Source: Ruminococcaceae bacterium UBA3323
GTDB taxonomy: Bacteria > Bacillota > Clostridia > Oscillospirales > Acutalibacteraceae
Assembly: GCA_002361935.1 (NCBI GenBank)
Contig: DESD01000045.1
Coordinates: 1 to 56,365, forward strand
Length of the DNA: 56,365 nt
Direction: 5' to 3'
Positions 1-7,926 of the stretch are shown here, in pieces (the first letter of the stretch is position 1; each line of letters starts with the position of its first letter). The notes under the pieces are model-generated. The model saw only the letters and a list, made by a program, of their open reading frames with translations, did no database searches and was not told where the DNA came from. A program made the position numbers and the translations under genes.

Positions 1-201
1 GAAAAGGATGGTATTCTCCGATTTTTCTTTGAATTTCTTGAGAATAACAGTGCAGCGAAAGAATTGTTTAAATCAATTGATATTCCTGTTATAACAAAAG
101 AAATGCTTATGGAATGCATTGATAAAATTCCTGTTCATGTTGATAGTGATTTTATTATTGAATTTATTTTGAATGGGCAGAAAAGAATTAAAGATATGTA
201 A
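1..201 (+). CDS. 3' end of an unrecognised protein (partial at the window edge)
   Basis: The first frame is open from base 1 to a TAA at 199-201, giving the last 66 residues of a protein whose start lies outside the window. The visible part alternates hydrophobic and acidic residues and looks helical, with a lysine-rich end (QKRIKDM). I do not recognise a family and propose no function. A strong hairpin follows within a few bases, so this is the last gene of its transcript. Confidence 0.6.
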   Translation, partial: EKDGILRFFFEFLENNSAAKELFKSIDIPVITKEMLMECIDKIPVHVDSDFIIEFILNGQKRIKDM

Positions 202-206
202 GCGAA

Positions 207-238
207 CACCCCGATTGATTATTCAATCGGGGTGTGTT
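207..238. terminator. Bidirectional terminator hairpin
   Basis: A perfect 12-bp stem (CACCCCGATTGA pairing with TCAATCGGGGTG, loop TTAT) is followed by a U-rich run. It lies between two convergent genes and can serve both. Confidence 0.85.
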
Positions 239-865
239 TTATCTGTATTTATTATATAGATTATTAATAGTTTCAGCATAAAGAGAACGAGAACGTTTAT
301 TCGGATTTGTATTATTGTTTTTCTTTTCAAGATAAACTTTTCTTACCTCTGTCCAATGTTTGTTCCTTTTTAACCAATCGGCTCTCATTTCAAGATTTTT
401 AAATCCTTTACTCCTGTATTCACAAGTATAATTATTTTGCTCTTTATTAAATCGGATATATTGCTGTCCTTTGCTTCCATCGTAAACAATTGCAAAATCA
501 CAGCTGTGTTTTATTCGTGAAAAAGTTCTGTCAACAAATTTGATAGTTAAAACGCTTGTTGAATCTTCACAGTAGTTATAGCCATAATAACGAACTACCC
601 TATTAAGAGCATTTTTCAATATATTTCTAATTTCATCTGGATCGTATTCACTGTTATCATCATTAACATATATATTTACATCAAAGTCAAATCCGATATT
701 CGTTGTTGGGTCAAAGGTTATCATATTCCGTTTAGAACTGCCTATAAATTGATAACTGAATGTGAATTGATCTCGCACTTCATCTTGAACTTTATGAATT
801 ATTTCTTCAAACTCAGCACGAACCGGTTTTGTTTCCTCTTTTGCTGTATAGCGGTAATGATACAT
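239..865 (-). CDS. Putative nucleotidyltransferase-fold protein (Pol-beta-like)
   Basis: This 208-residue protein is preceded by GGAGGA at good spacing. It has a GS pair at residues 42-43 followed by D60-x-D62 (GFDFDVN), the usual nucleotide-binding and metal-binding arrangement of minimal Pol-beta-like nucleotidyltransferases. D123 in HSCDFAIVYD could be the third metal ligand. The C-terminus is basic and Asn-rich. No partner such as HEPN, a CBASS effector or an antitoxin is adjacent. It sits alone, opposite to its neighbours, next to a truncated spoVAD gene, as acquired cargo might. The substrate is unknown. It could be a tRNA- or protein-modifying transferase, an oligonucleotide-signal synthase or an inactive relative. 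I am moderately sure of the fold and not at all sure of the function. Confidence 0.55.
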   Translation of the reverse strand: MYHYRYTAKEETKPVRAEFEEIIHKVQDEVRDQFTFSYQFIGSSKRNMITFDPTTNIGFDFDVNIYVNDDNSEYDPDEIRNILKNALNRVVRYYGYNYCEDSTSVLTIKFVDRTFSRIKHSCDFAIVYDGSKGQQYIRFNKEQNNYTCEYRSKGFKNLEMRADWLKRNKHWTEVRKVYLEKKNNNTNPNKRSRSLYAETINNLYNKYR

Positions 866-951
866 TTTTTATTCCTCCAAAAATATAATTACCCATACCG
901 ACCATTTAGACAGCATATCTAAATCATTACATTATATCTCAAATATTTTAT

Positions 952-1383
952 TTGTCAATAGAAAAATTTTATAGTCTACCCTTGACAATGGCACCGGCTG
1001 CAGAAAAGACCATATATGAGTTTTTGAGAGATACAAATACAAAACCATCGGATTATGATATGATTTTAACAGGTGATTTGGGGCTGACAGGTTCGGAATT
1101 GCTTTATGAACTGATGGTAAGAGAGCACAGCATTGATATAAAAAAGTATCATAAGGACTGCGGTTTGCTTATTTATGATCTTGAGGAGCAGGATGTAAAC
1201 AGCGGCGGTTCAGGCTGTGGCTGTTCAGGCTCCGTGCTTTGTTCCTATATTATGAATAAAATGAAAAATAACAAGCTGAAAAAGGTTCTTTTTGTTGCAA
1301 CAGGCGCATTAATGTCCCCGACCTCGAGCAAGCAGGGGAATACAATTCCTTCTATTGCACATGCGGTGCTACTGGAGGTGTAA
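952..1383 (+). pseudogene. spoVAD: 5'-truncated stage V sporulation protein AD
   Basis: The encoded 143 residues match only the C-terminal part of SpoVAD, a thiolase-fold protein of about 340 residues that takes part in dipicolinic acid uptake into the forespore. The recognisable motifs are MAPAAEKTI, TGDLG, a cysteine-rich GGSGCGCSGSVL and ATGALMSPTSSKQG. Homology seems to start near base 985. Upstream bases are AT-rich, the frame is closed by a TAG at 907-909, and the only start is a TTG without a ribosome binding site. Roughly the first 200 residues are missing, so the product cannot be functional SpoVAD. The normal neighbours spoVAC and spoVAE lie about 10 kb away on this window, so the locus was broken up. 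Confidence 0.8.
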
Positions 1384-1385
1384 TT

Positions 1386-1556
1386 ATGGATTTGAAGAAT
1401 AATATTAAAATCTTCGGAGCATTTAAAAAGTTTGTAGACAGCTTGTATGCTATCATTACAGCCGTCAGAGTTGCTGCTGTTATCATTCTCGTATTGCAGG
1501 CAATATTTCTTATAACCGAAAGCGGAAAATCCATTTCTGATTTTAAACTTAAATAA
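1386..1556 (+). CDS. Small single-helix membrane protein downstream of the spoVAD remnant
   Basis: This 56-residue frame starts 2 bases after the spoVAD stop. It has a basic, amphipathic N-terminus, one hydrophobic segment at about residues 27-44 (VRVAAVIILVLQAIFLI) and a polar tail. The tight spacing suggests it was co-transcribed with spoVAD. I know no named family for it. Whether it is still expressed is unclear because the upstream part of the operon is gone. Confidence 0.45.
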   Translation: MDLKNNIKIFGAFKKFVDSLYAIITAVRVAAVIILVLQAIFLITESGKSISDFKLK

Positions 1557-1566
1557 AAAACAAATT

Positions 1567-1598
1567 ACACCTACTGAATTTCAGTGGGTGTTGTTGCT
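1567..1598 (+). terminator. Hairpin terminator after the spoVAD remnant
   Basis: An 11-bp stem with one G-U pair (ACACCTACTGA / TCAGTGGGTGT) is followed by the moderately U-rich TGTTGCTT. Confidence 0.55.
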
Positions 1599-1600
1599 TC

Positions 1601-1622
1601 ATAGTCCTAATAAAAGGACTAT
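1601..1622. repeat. Second short inverted repeat
   Basis: ATAGTCCT and AGGACTAT form an 8-bp perfect stem with a 6-base loop directly after the preceding hairpin. There is no T-tract. It may reinforce termination or be an operator. Confidence 0.4.
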
Positions 1623-1756
1623 CAATATAAGATTACAATAATTTATTGATATTAAGTTAATGATAAAGTATAATAATTTCAAATATAAACCTGTAGATAA
1701 TGGTTTGTAGAAAAGCTATCGAAGGGTAATTGTAAATAGTTTACAGGAGGAACTAT

Positions 1757-1996
1757 ATGATGTTTAAAAGAAAGCCAATTAAACTAAATCCCGAATACGA
1801 TTGGAGTAGAAAAGCATTCTTTGAAGCTCTTTGTTCACCAGAATTTGCAAGATTAGCAGGGTCTGTACAAAGAAAACAGCAAACCAAAAGGAATGCGAAA
1901 ATAAGAAAAAAGCAAATAAGAAAAACGAAAAGACAAGCGGCAGTTTTAACAACTGCATTGATGGCAAATAAGGCTGTCAAAAATCTTATGAAATAA
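1757..1996 (+). CDS. Small highly basic protein, unknown function
   Basis: This 79-residue protein is preceded by AGGAGG a few bases upstream. More than a quarter of its residues are Lys or Arg, concentrated at residues 38-60, and it ends in a short Ala/Leu-rich helix. The composition suggests nucleic-acid contact, but no motif proves it. It lies 14 bases upstream of the OGG-fold-like gene, so the two probably form one transcript. Antisense frames over this region are hydrophobic only because they mirror the lysine codons. Confidence 0.5.
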   Translation: MMFKRKPIKLNPEYDWSRKAFFEALCSPEFARLAGSVQRKQQTKRNAKIRKKQIRKTKRQAAVLTTALMANKAVKNLMK

Positions 1997-2010
1997 TTTG
2001 GAGAAATGTT

Positions 2011-2961
2011 ATGGATAAAGATAAATTTGAAAGATTATCAATTGATGAATTAAAAGAACTGTTTAAGGAATACTTATCTTATCAAGATTTGGAACAAAGT
2101 ACGAGGAATACACGATTAAGCAGCGCGTTTTATTTGTATGATAAAATCGGTTTTGATTTAAAAGATTTATTGTTATCTGATAATTTTAAAGACGAAACAA
2201 AATATCATTTAACAAATACTTTAAAAAAGTATTCTAAAAGTACTAATATTAGTAATGAAGTCAATCATTATTATAGTCATATGAAACAATTGCGAGAATT
2301 TATACTAAATAAAGAAATTCATAATACAAAAGAACAAGTACAAAGAGTTTCCACTAAATATTTAAAGGTTAATATTCCTACACCAAATAATGAGCAGGTT
2401 AATTTGTATTTGAATAATTGGAATCAACTCGAAAATTATACAGCACAAGAAAAAGCCTTGAATAAATTGTTTTGGGATTTATATAAATATAATAATGATA
2501 TTGATGATGTGTTGGCAAAGGTTGCAATACTTAATGATTTTTATAGCACAAATATATTTGATACATATACAGTGGCTAAGCATATTGTGGATTTAGATAT
2601 AGACGAAAGGCTCTCACAAGGCGATTTAACATTAGTTAAAGATATTGCTTGTGTTGAAATAAAATCTAAGAGTAAATATTTGTACTCCTTTGCAACCAAG
2701 TATTGTAGTCATCATTATGAAGAAAAATATCCAATATTCGATAGTTATGTAAGAAAAGTGTTAGTATATTTTAGAAATAAAGACAGTTTTGCTTGCTTTA
2801 AGGAAAAAGAATTAAAAAACTATCAAATGTTTTACGAAGTTTTGAATGAATTTAAGAAGTTTTACAATCTTAAAAATTTTTCTTTAAAAGAAATTGATAA
2901 ATACTTATGGTTATTAGGAAAAGAATATTTACCTAATAATTATAATAAAAAGAACCGCTGA
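2011..2961 (+). CDS. Putative 8-oxoguanine glycosylase (OGG)-fold protein
   Basis: This 316-residue protein has a GGAG ribosome binding site. Its N-terminal 40 residues (LKEYLSYQDL..STRNTRLSSA) resemble a small helical SAM-like domain. The C-terminal half (about residues 180-308) has the pattern of HhH-GPD/OGG-fold proteins: SFATKYC, then YPIFDSYV 14 residues later. This places a lysine and an aspartate as the catalytic pair of bifunctional DNA glycosylases is placed, although the spacing is shorter than in human OGG1. Members of this loosely defined family often occur singly in accessory DNA. It may repair or cleave modified DNA, but activity is not established. The gene is AT-rich compared with its downstream neighbour. 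Confidence 0.4.
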   Translation: MDKDKFERLSIDELKELFKEYLSYQDLEQSTRNTRLSSAFYLYDKIGFDLKDLLLSDNFKDETKYHLTNTLKKYSKSTNISNEVNHYYSHMKQLREFILNKEIHNTKEQVQRVSTKYLKVNIPTPNNEQVNLYLNNWNQLENYTAQEKALNKLFWDLYKYNNDIDDVLAKVAILNDFYSTNIFDTYTVAKHIVDLDIDERLSQGDLTLVKDIACVEIKSKSKYLYSFATKYCSHHYEEKYPIFDSYVRKVLVYFRNKDSFACFKEKELKNYQMFYEVLNEFKKFYNLKNFSLKEIDKYLWLLGKEYLPNNYNKKNR

Positions 2962-2980
2962 ATTTTAACGGCTCTTTTTA
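2950..2980. terminator. Weak convergent terminator
   Basis: AAGAACCG pairs with CGGCTCTT with one mismatch around an AT-rich loop, followed by TTTTTA. It overlaps the last codons of the OGG-fold-like gene and the end of the convergent GTPase gene. Confidence 0.4.
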
Positions 2981-5560
2981 ATGTTTTTGAGAAATGATTT
3001 CTCTTATATCATTTTCAGCCTGTTCAATTTCTGTCAGAAATTCTCTGGAAGAAACACGCAGTGCGCCGTTGCCGAGGATAATAAGCTGTTCAAGCGCATC
3101 TGAGGTTACAACTCTTACTCTGTGCTTTTTTGCAAGCTCGTGTGATACCTTTTCTATATATAAATCGGCAGTTTCAGCCTCTTTTGTGTAAACAATATTG
3201 ATGTTATTTACCTGTTCAACTTCTCTGCTGCCTTTGACCTTATATGCATCAAAAACAAGAATTATTTCACATTTTTTATATCCCTGATAATTGCAGAGAA
3301 TGTTTATCAGTGTGTTTCTTGCAGCATCCAGATCATCCGTTGTAATATCCTTTAGGTTGTTCCATGAAAAAATAACATTATAGCCGTCTACAAGCAGATA
3401 GTCTTTGCTGTCATAGTTCGGGGTTTGTTTGCCTTTGTATTTCTTCTTTTCTGTGCTTTCCGTGAAGGTGAAATGATTTTGGCTCGGGTTACCCGAACGG
3501 CTTTTAACAGGACCGTAGGTTTGTTCAAAAATCTGCATAAGCTCTTTATCAAGTGCAAAAAGATTGCCCTTGTCCCTGAAATTTGAAAAAGTTATTCTGC
3601 TGCGGTTATCGGTATAATCATTCTTTGGGGCAGATAAGGCACTTGGAAGATGCATATGGCTTTTTACCTCGTTCCATTTTACACTGTAGCCTGCACCGTG
3701 GGTGCAGAATACAGAATCGCAGGGATTATCTACATCTCCGTCACAATCATATCCGATATTTTTTATAACCTCTTCCGGATTATGGCACGGTTCATAGCCT
3801 TTTAAAGAGCAGATAAGCTTTCCTTTGCCATGGGAGTACTGCATAACATCTTTTGCATAGTCATACATAGCCGAAACGGGAGCAGTACCGTTTATAACCG
3901 AAAAATCTCCGATTGTTTCAGGCGGACTGAAACTTCCGGCCATTCTTTGAATATCGGTCATTGCTCTTCCGATATTTTCGGTCGGTACCTCCAGCATAAA
4001 TTTATAAATTGGCTCAAGTAATATGCTGTCGGCAGAACGGAGCCCCTGGCGAACTGCGCGGTAGGTTGCTTGTCTGAAATCTCCGCCCTCGGTATGCTTC
4101 GGATGAGCCCTGCCCGATACAAGAATAATCTCCATATCTGTTATGGGAGAACCTGTTAAAACACCTATATGTGTTTTTTCATACAGGTGTGTGAGAATCA
4201 GCCTTTGCCAATTTCTGTCAAGTATTTCCTCTTTACAGTCAGTCTTAAATATAAGGCCGCTGTCCCGCTTTGCGGGCTTCATAAGAAGATGTACCTCAGC
4301 GTAGTGCCGTAATGGCTCGAAATGCCCGATACCCTCAACCGTATCCGAAATGGTTTCCTTGTAAATAATATTTCCTTTGCTGAATGAAGCCTCTATTCCA
4401 AAACGTTCTCTGATAATGGTTTGCAGAATTTCAAGCTGAATATCTCCCATAAGCTGAACCTGAATTTCGCTCAGCCTTTCATTCCACACAACCTTTAATT
4501 GGGGATCCTCGTTTTCAAGAATCCGCATTTTTGCAAGCGCAGTATGCGCATCTGTGTTATCGGGCAGATTTAATCTGTATGTCAGAACAGGCTCAAGCAC
4601 GGGAAGACTGCTGTTTTTTTCTGTTCCCAAACCATCGCCGGGAGCTGTAAAGGTGATTCCCGTTACAGCACAGATTGTGCCTGCGTCTGCTTCCTCTATG
4701 GTTTTAAATCTTTCACCCGAGTAAATTCTAATTTGGTTTATCTTCTCGGAGCTTTTGTTTTTATCGGATTTCAGTATTTCCTTAACCTTAAGGCTTCCGC
4801 CGGTAACCTTTAAGAAAGTCAGGCGCTGCCCCTTATCTTCGGAAATCTTGTAAACCTTGCCTGCAAACACACTGCCGTATTTCGGCATATCGGTGTATTG
4901 ATATAGGCAGTATAGAAATTTATCAACACCCGTAAGCTTTAATGCAGAGCCGAAAAGGCAGGGAAACAGTTTTCTGCTTTGAATGCAGCTTATAATGTCG
5001 GTTTGGCTTATTTCTTCGGATTCATAGTATTGGTTTAAAAGCTTTTCATCACAGATTGCAATGCTTTCATTGAATTCATTTTTATCTTCGCAATTAAAAT
5101 CAACACAGGAATCGCTGAATTTTGTTTTCAGTTCTGTCAAAAGCTTCTGCCTGTCTGCACCATCCAGGTCCATTTTATTCACAAAAATGAAGCAGGGTAC
5201 ATTATATTTAGCCAATAATTTCCACAGTGTATGCGTGTGACTCTGTATGCCGTCTGTTCCGCTGACTACTAAAATTGCGTAGTCAAGAACCTGTAATGTG
5301 CGTTCCGTTTCAGCGGAAAAATCTACATGGCCGGGTGTATCCAGCAGGGTGAATTCCGTGTCTTTATATTTAAAAACTGCCTGCTTTGAAAAAATAGTTA
5401 TTCCACGGTCACGCTCAAGAGAAAATGTATCCAAAAAGGAATCCCCGTGGTCAACTCGTCCAAGTCGGTTTATACTGCCTGATTGATATAACAGTGCTTC
5501 GGAAAGCGTGGTTTTCCCCGAATCAACATGCGCTAAAACACCGATTACTACCTTTTTCAT
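2978..5560 (-). CDS. TetM/EF-G-like translation GTPase fused to a Rae1/YacP NYN ribonuclease domain
   Basis: This 860-residue protein is preceded by GGAGGTGAG. The N-terminal GTPase domain has all G motifs: AHVDSGKT (10-17), RGIT (52-55), DTPGHVD (74-80), NKMD (128-131) and SAL (206-208). Domains II-V follow the ribosomal-protection-protein layout and end near residue 600 with a C-terminal helix like that of TetM (SLKGYEPCHN). A cysteine-containing segment of about 50 residues and a linker lead to a complete NYN domain at 720-860. It shows VDGYNVI (Asp725), LVFDAY, ETADLYIE and VTSD, the signature of Rae1/YacP, an endoribonuclease that cuts mRNA in the ribosomal A site. TetM itself is about 640 residues and lacks this domain. 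The obvious inference is a factor that opens the A site or displaces its occupant and then cleaves the exposed mRNA. Tetracycline resistance is possible but cannot be assumed. Confidence 0.85.
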   Translation of the reverse strand: MKKVVIGVLAHVDSGKTTLSEALLYQSGSINRLGRVDHGDSFLDTFSLERDRGITIFSKQAVFKYKDTEFTLLDTPGHVDFSAETERTLQVLDYAILVVSGTDGIQSHTHTLWKLLAKYNVPCFIFVNKMDLDGADRQKLLTELKTKFSDSCVDFNCEDKNEFNESIAICDEKLLNQYYESEEISQTDIISCIQSRKLFPCLFGSALKLTGVDKFLYCLYQYTDMPKYGSVFAGKVYKISEDKGQRLTFLKVTGGSLKVKEILKSDKNKSSEKINQIRIYSGERFKTIEEADAGTICAVTGITFTAPGDGLGTEKNSSLPVLEPVLTYRLNLPDNTDAHTALAKMRILENEDPQLKVVWNERLSEIQVQLMGDIQLEILQTIIRERFGIEASFSKGNIIYKETISDTVEGIGHFEPLRHYAEVHLLMKPAKRDSGLIFKTDCKEEILDRNWQRLILTHLYEKTHIGVLTGSPITDMEIILVSGRAHPKHTEGGDFRQATYRAVRQGLRSADSILLEPIYKFMLEVPTENIGRAMTDIQRMAGSFSPPETIGDFSVINGTAPVSAMYDYAKDVMQYSHGKGKLICSLKGYEPCHNPEEVIKNIGYDCDGDVDNPCDSVFCTHGAGYSVKWNEVKSHMHLPSALSAPKNDYTDNRSRITFSNFRDKGNLFALDKELMQIFEQTYGPVKSRSGNPSQNHFTFTESTEKKKYKGKQTPNYDSKDYLLVDGYNVIFSWNNLKDITTDDLDAARNTLINILCNYQGYKKCEIILVFDAYKVKGSREVEQVNNINIVYTKEAETADLYIEKVSHELAKKHRVRVVTSDALEQLIILGNGALRVSSREFLTEIEQAENDIREIISQKH

Positions 5561-5750
5561 TTTCTCACCTCCGCCTGAACAGTTTTATATATCATATCAT
5601 ATTGTGTCTGTGTTGTAAATTGATATTAACAATACAAAAGCTTTATAAAACATAGGATTTGTTGTACTGAAACAGCAAATATGTTATATTTATATTACGG
5701 AAATATTTTAGGTGTTCATATGTGGGGGGTTAAACTCCTTTTAACGGACC

Positions 5751-5837
5751 TTGGGTACAGGTGCTCTTATTCCGATAGGTGTTGCAGTTTTCCTTTTCGT
5801 CACGTATCATATGTTTAAAAAGGGAATTGTCAAATAA
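5751..5837 (+). pseudogene. Possible remnant: C-terminal membrane helix of a lost protein
   Basis: A 28-codon frame has no convincing start (TTG only, no ribosome binding site). It encodes GALIPIGVAVFLFVTYHMF followed by KKGIVK, a transmembrane helix with a basic tail, and stops 13 bases before the kinase pseudogene. It reads like the surviving end of a small membrane protein of the same operon. This is an inference from composition and position only. Confidence 0.3.
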
Positions 5838-5850
5838 ACGGAGGCTTTTT

Positions 5851-6670
5851 ATGCAGGAAATTAACGGAATAAAGTTTAAAATGAAAGAACCATATGATTT
5901 TGATTTTCTCAGTGAATACGGAAAAGTATTTAAAGTGTTTGATGATCAGGACAGCGGTAATATCTGCTTTGGAACTGAAAAGGACGGACAAAAGTATTTC
6001 ATAAAATTTGCAGGTGCAAAGACTGCCGAATATAACGGCGAGCTTTGCGATGCTGTCAACAGACTGAAAGCAACCGTGCCGATTTACGAAAATCTCAGAC
6101 ACAAAAATCTTATTGAATATATAGATTCAAAAGAAATCGGCAATGGCTTTGCGATGATTTTTAAATGGGCAGACGGTGAGTGTATGGGCAGAATGTACCC
6201 TGAATCACACCGCAGATTTATGTCGTTATCCAATAATGTTAAACTAAAAGTATTTGCGGATATTTTAGATTTTATGAAATATATTGCCGAACAGAATTTT
6301 GTTGCAATAGATTTTTATGACGGCAGCATTATGTATGATTTTGAAAATGAAAGGACAATAATCTGTGATATTGATTTTTTCAGAAAATCGCCTGCCGTAA
6401 ATGATATGGGAAGAATGTGGGGCAGTTCCGTTTTTTATGTCGCCCGAAGAATTTGAAAAGGGCGCTGTCCTTGATGAAATCACAAATGTTTATACGCTGT
6501 GAGCAATGGCATTTGCACTTTTCAATAATTATAAAAGAGATTTAGGGAATTGGCAGTTAAGCAAAAATTTATATAATGTTGCGGTGAAAGCAACCAGTGA
6601 TGACCGAGGCAAAAGGCAGCAATCAGTTGTAGAATTTATTAATGAATGGGAAAGACATAGATCATTATAG
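5851..6670 (+). pseudogene. Serine/threonine protein kinase-like gene broken by a frameshift and a stop
   Basis: The start is the ATG at 5851, preceded by CGGAGG. The first about 195 residues read as a compact protein-kinase-like domain, with YFIKFAGAKTAEYNG (Lys of the ATP site), a hinge at MIFKWADGE, VAIDFYDGSIMYD in the catalytic-loop position and CDIDFFRKSP in the DFG position. At a T6 run (6431-6436) the frame shifts. Removing one T restores GSSVFMSPEEFEKGAV. The restored frame then meets TGA at 6500-6502, where the context Y-T-L-x-A-M predicts GGA (Gly). Recognisable coding continues to the TAG at 6668-6670. Two independent lesions make this a real pseudogene rather than one sequencing error. 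Confidence 0.75.
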
Positions 6671-6687
6671 AATAGGCAGGTGGGCAT

Positions 6688-7926
6688 ATGGCATACAGTG
6701 AGCTGATTAAAAATTTTTCTAAAATACGTGAATATATGAGCCAGTTTTTTATTTACGGGTTTAAAAGTCGAATTGAATATAATGCCAAAAGTGCACGAAG
6801 CTATGATAATGAACGCAGAAGAATTGAAAGCTGGCTTGGCGATTATATGTCCTTTCATCAGGATACGAACGGTAAAAACATTTTTATTGCTGTAGACAGT
6901 CGCTCTGTTTCTCACAATCCATTATATAATGCTTTCAAAGCAAAGAGCTTTACTGACAATGATATAATGCTTCATTTCTGTATTCTTGATATTCTTTCGG
7001 ATAAATCCGAAATGTCAATAAAGGAAATTTCCGATAGCATTTATTCAAATTATATTTCAAGATTTTCTGATAGTCTGTTGGATGAGGCTACAATTCGCAA
7101 CAAGCTAAAGGAATATGAAAAGCTGGGCATTCTTAAAAGTAAAATGAAAGGCCGGGAATTGGCTTTTTCTTTAAACGAAACTGACATTGATTTGGATAGT
7201 TTTGTTGATGCAGTGGCCTTTTTCTCAGAAGAGGATCCTATCGGTGTTATTGGTTCATACATATTGGATAAATATGATAATGCGCCCGACTATTTTACCT
7301 TTAAGCATCATTACATTTTCCATGCTCTTGAAAGTGAAATTCTTTATACTGCTTTTGAAGCAATCAAATATCATAAAGCTGTTGAAATTGAGGTGTATTC
7401 TTTAAGGAAGGATGCAGTTGGTACAAATAAAGTTCTGCCTTTGAAGATCTATATCAGCACGGAAAGCGGAAGACGATATCTTATGGTTTATCATTATTGT
7501 TTAAAATGTATAACCTTTTACAGGCTTGATAATATTAAACGGATTTCTTTGAAAGAAACCGAGGAAAATTATGAAACATATTGTGATACAGCAAATCAGG
7601 TGAGTGAAAAGATGTGGGGTGTTTCAACAGGAAACCGAGGCCTTGATCATATAGAAATGACACTTTTTGTCGGCAGTAATGAGCAGTATATTGTGAATCG
7701 TTTGGAACGGGAAAAGCGATGCGGTAAGGTAATTATGGTTGATCAAAATCATTACAAATTCATTGCCGATGTTTATGATGCAATGGAAATGATGCCTTGG
7801 ATACGAAGCTTTATGGGCAGAGTAACAAGGCTTGAATGCTCGAATCATTCCGTTGTTACAAGATTTTATTCGGATGTTGAGGCAATGCATAAATTGTATG
7901 GAGGTGACGGCGATGCTGTTCAGTGA
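6688..7926 (+). CDS. WYL-domain transcriptional regulator, first of a pair
   Basis: This 412-residue protein is preceded by a weak purine-rich site (AGGCAGGTGG). Residues about 100-165 form a winged-helix-like region (DNDIMLHFCILDILSD..MSIKEIS). A WYL domain lies near 230-300 (VLPLKIYISTESGRRYLMVYHY..FYRLDNIKRI), with Tyr/His/Tyr where many members have W-Y-L. A C-terminal WCX-like extension follows. WYL domains bind ligands, often nucleotides or nucleic acids, and switch DNA binding. The next gene overlaps by 14 bases and is a second WYL protein, so the two probably work as a heteromer. Two genes further on is RtcB, whose expression they may control. No operator was identified. Confidence 0.75.
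   Translation: MAYSELIKNFSKIREYMSQFFIYGFKSRIEYNAKSARSYDNERRRIESWLGDYMSFHQDTNGKNIFIAVDSRSVSHNPLYNAFKAKSFTDNDIMLHFCILDILSDKSEMSIKEISDSIYSNYISRFSDSLLDEATIRNKLKEYEKLGILKSKMKGRELAFSLNETDIDLDSFVDAVAFFSEEDPIGVIGSYILDKYDNAPDYFTFKHHYIFHALESEILYTAFEAIKYHKAVEIEVYSLRKDAVGTNKVLPLKIYISTESGRRYLMVYHYCLKCITFYRLDNIKRISLKETEENYETYCDTANQVSEKMWGVSTGNRGLDHIEMTLFVGSNEQYIVNRLEREKRCGKVIMVDQNHYKFIADVYDAMEMMPWIRSFMGRVTRLECSNHSVVTRFYSDVEAMHKLYGGDGDAVQ

Noticed and set aside
1753..1980. Hydrophobic antisense frames opposite the basic protein
   Set aside because: They mirror Lys/Arg codons (Phe/Leu on the other strand) and lack ribosome binding sites.
2978..5560. Calling the GTPase a tetracycline resistance gene
   Set aside because: The protein is 220 residues longer than TetM, has a ribonuclease domain and no resistance context. 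The loops that contact tetracycline cannot be judged by eye.
6529..6915. Antisense frame across the kinase pseudogene and the WYL start
   Set aside because: It has no ribosome binding site or family pattern and overlaps clear coding sequence.
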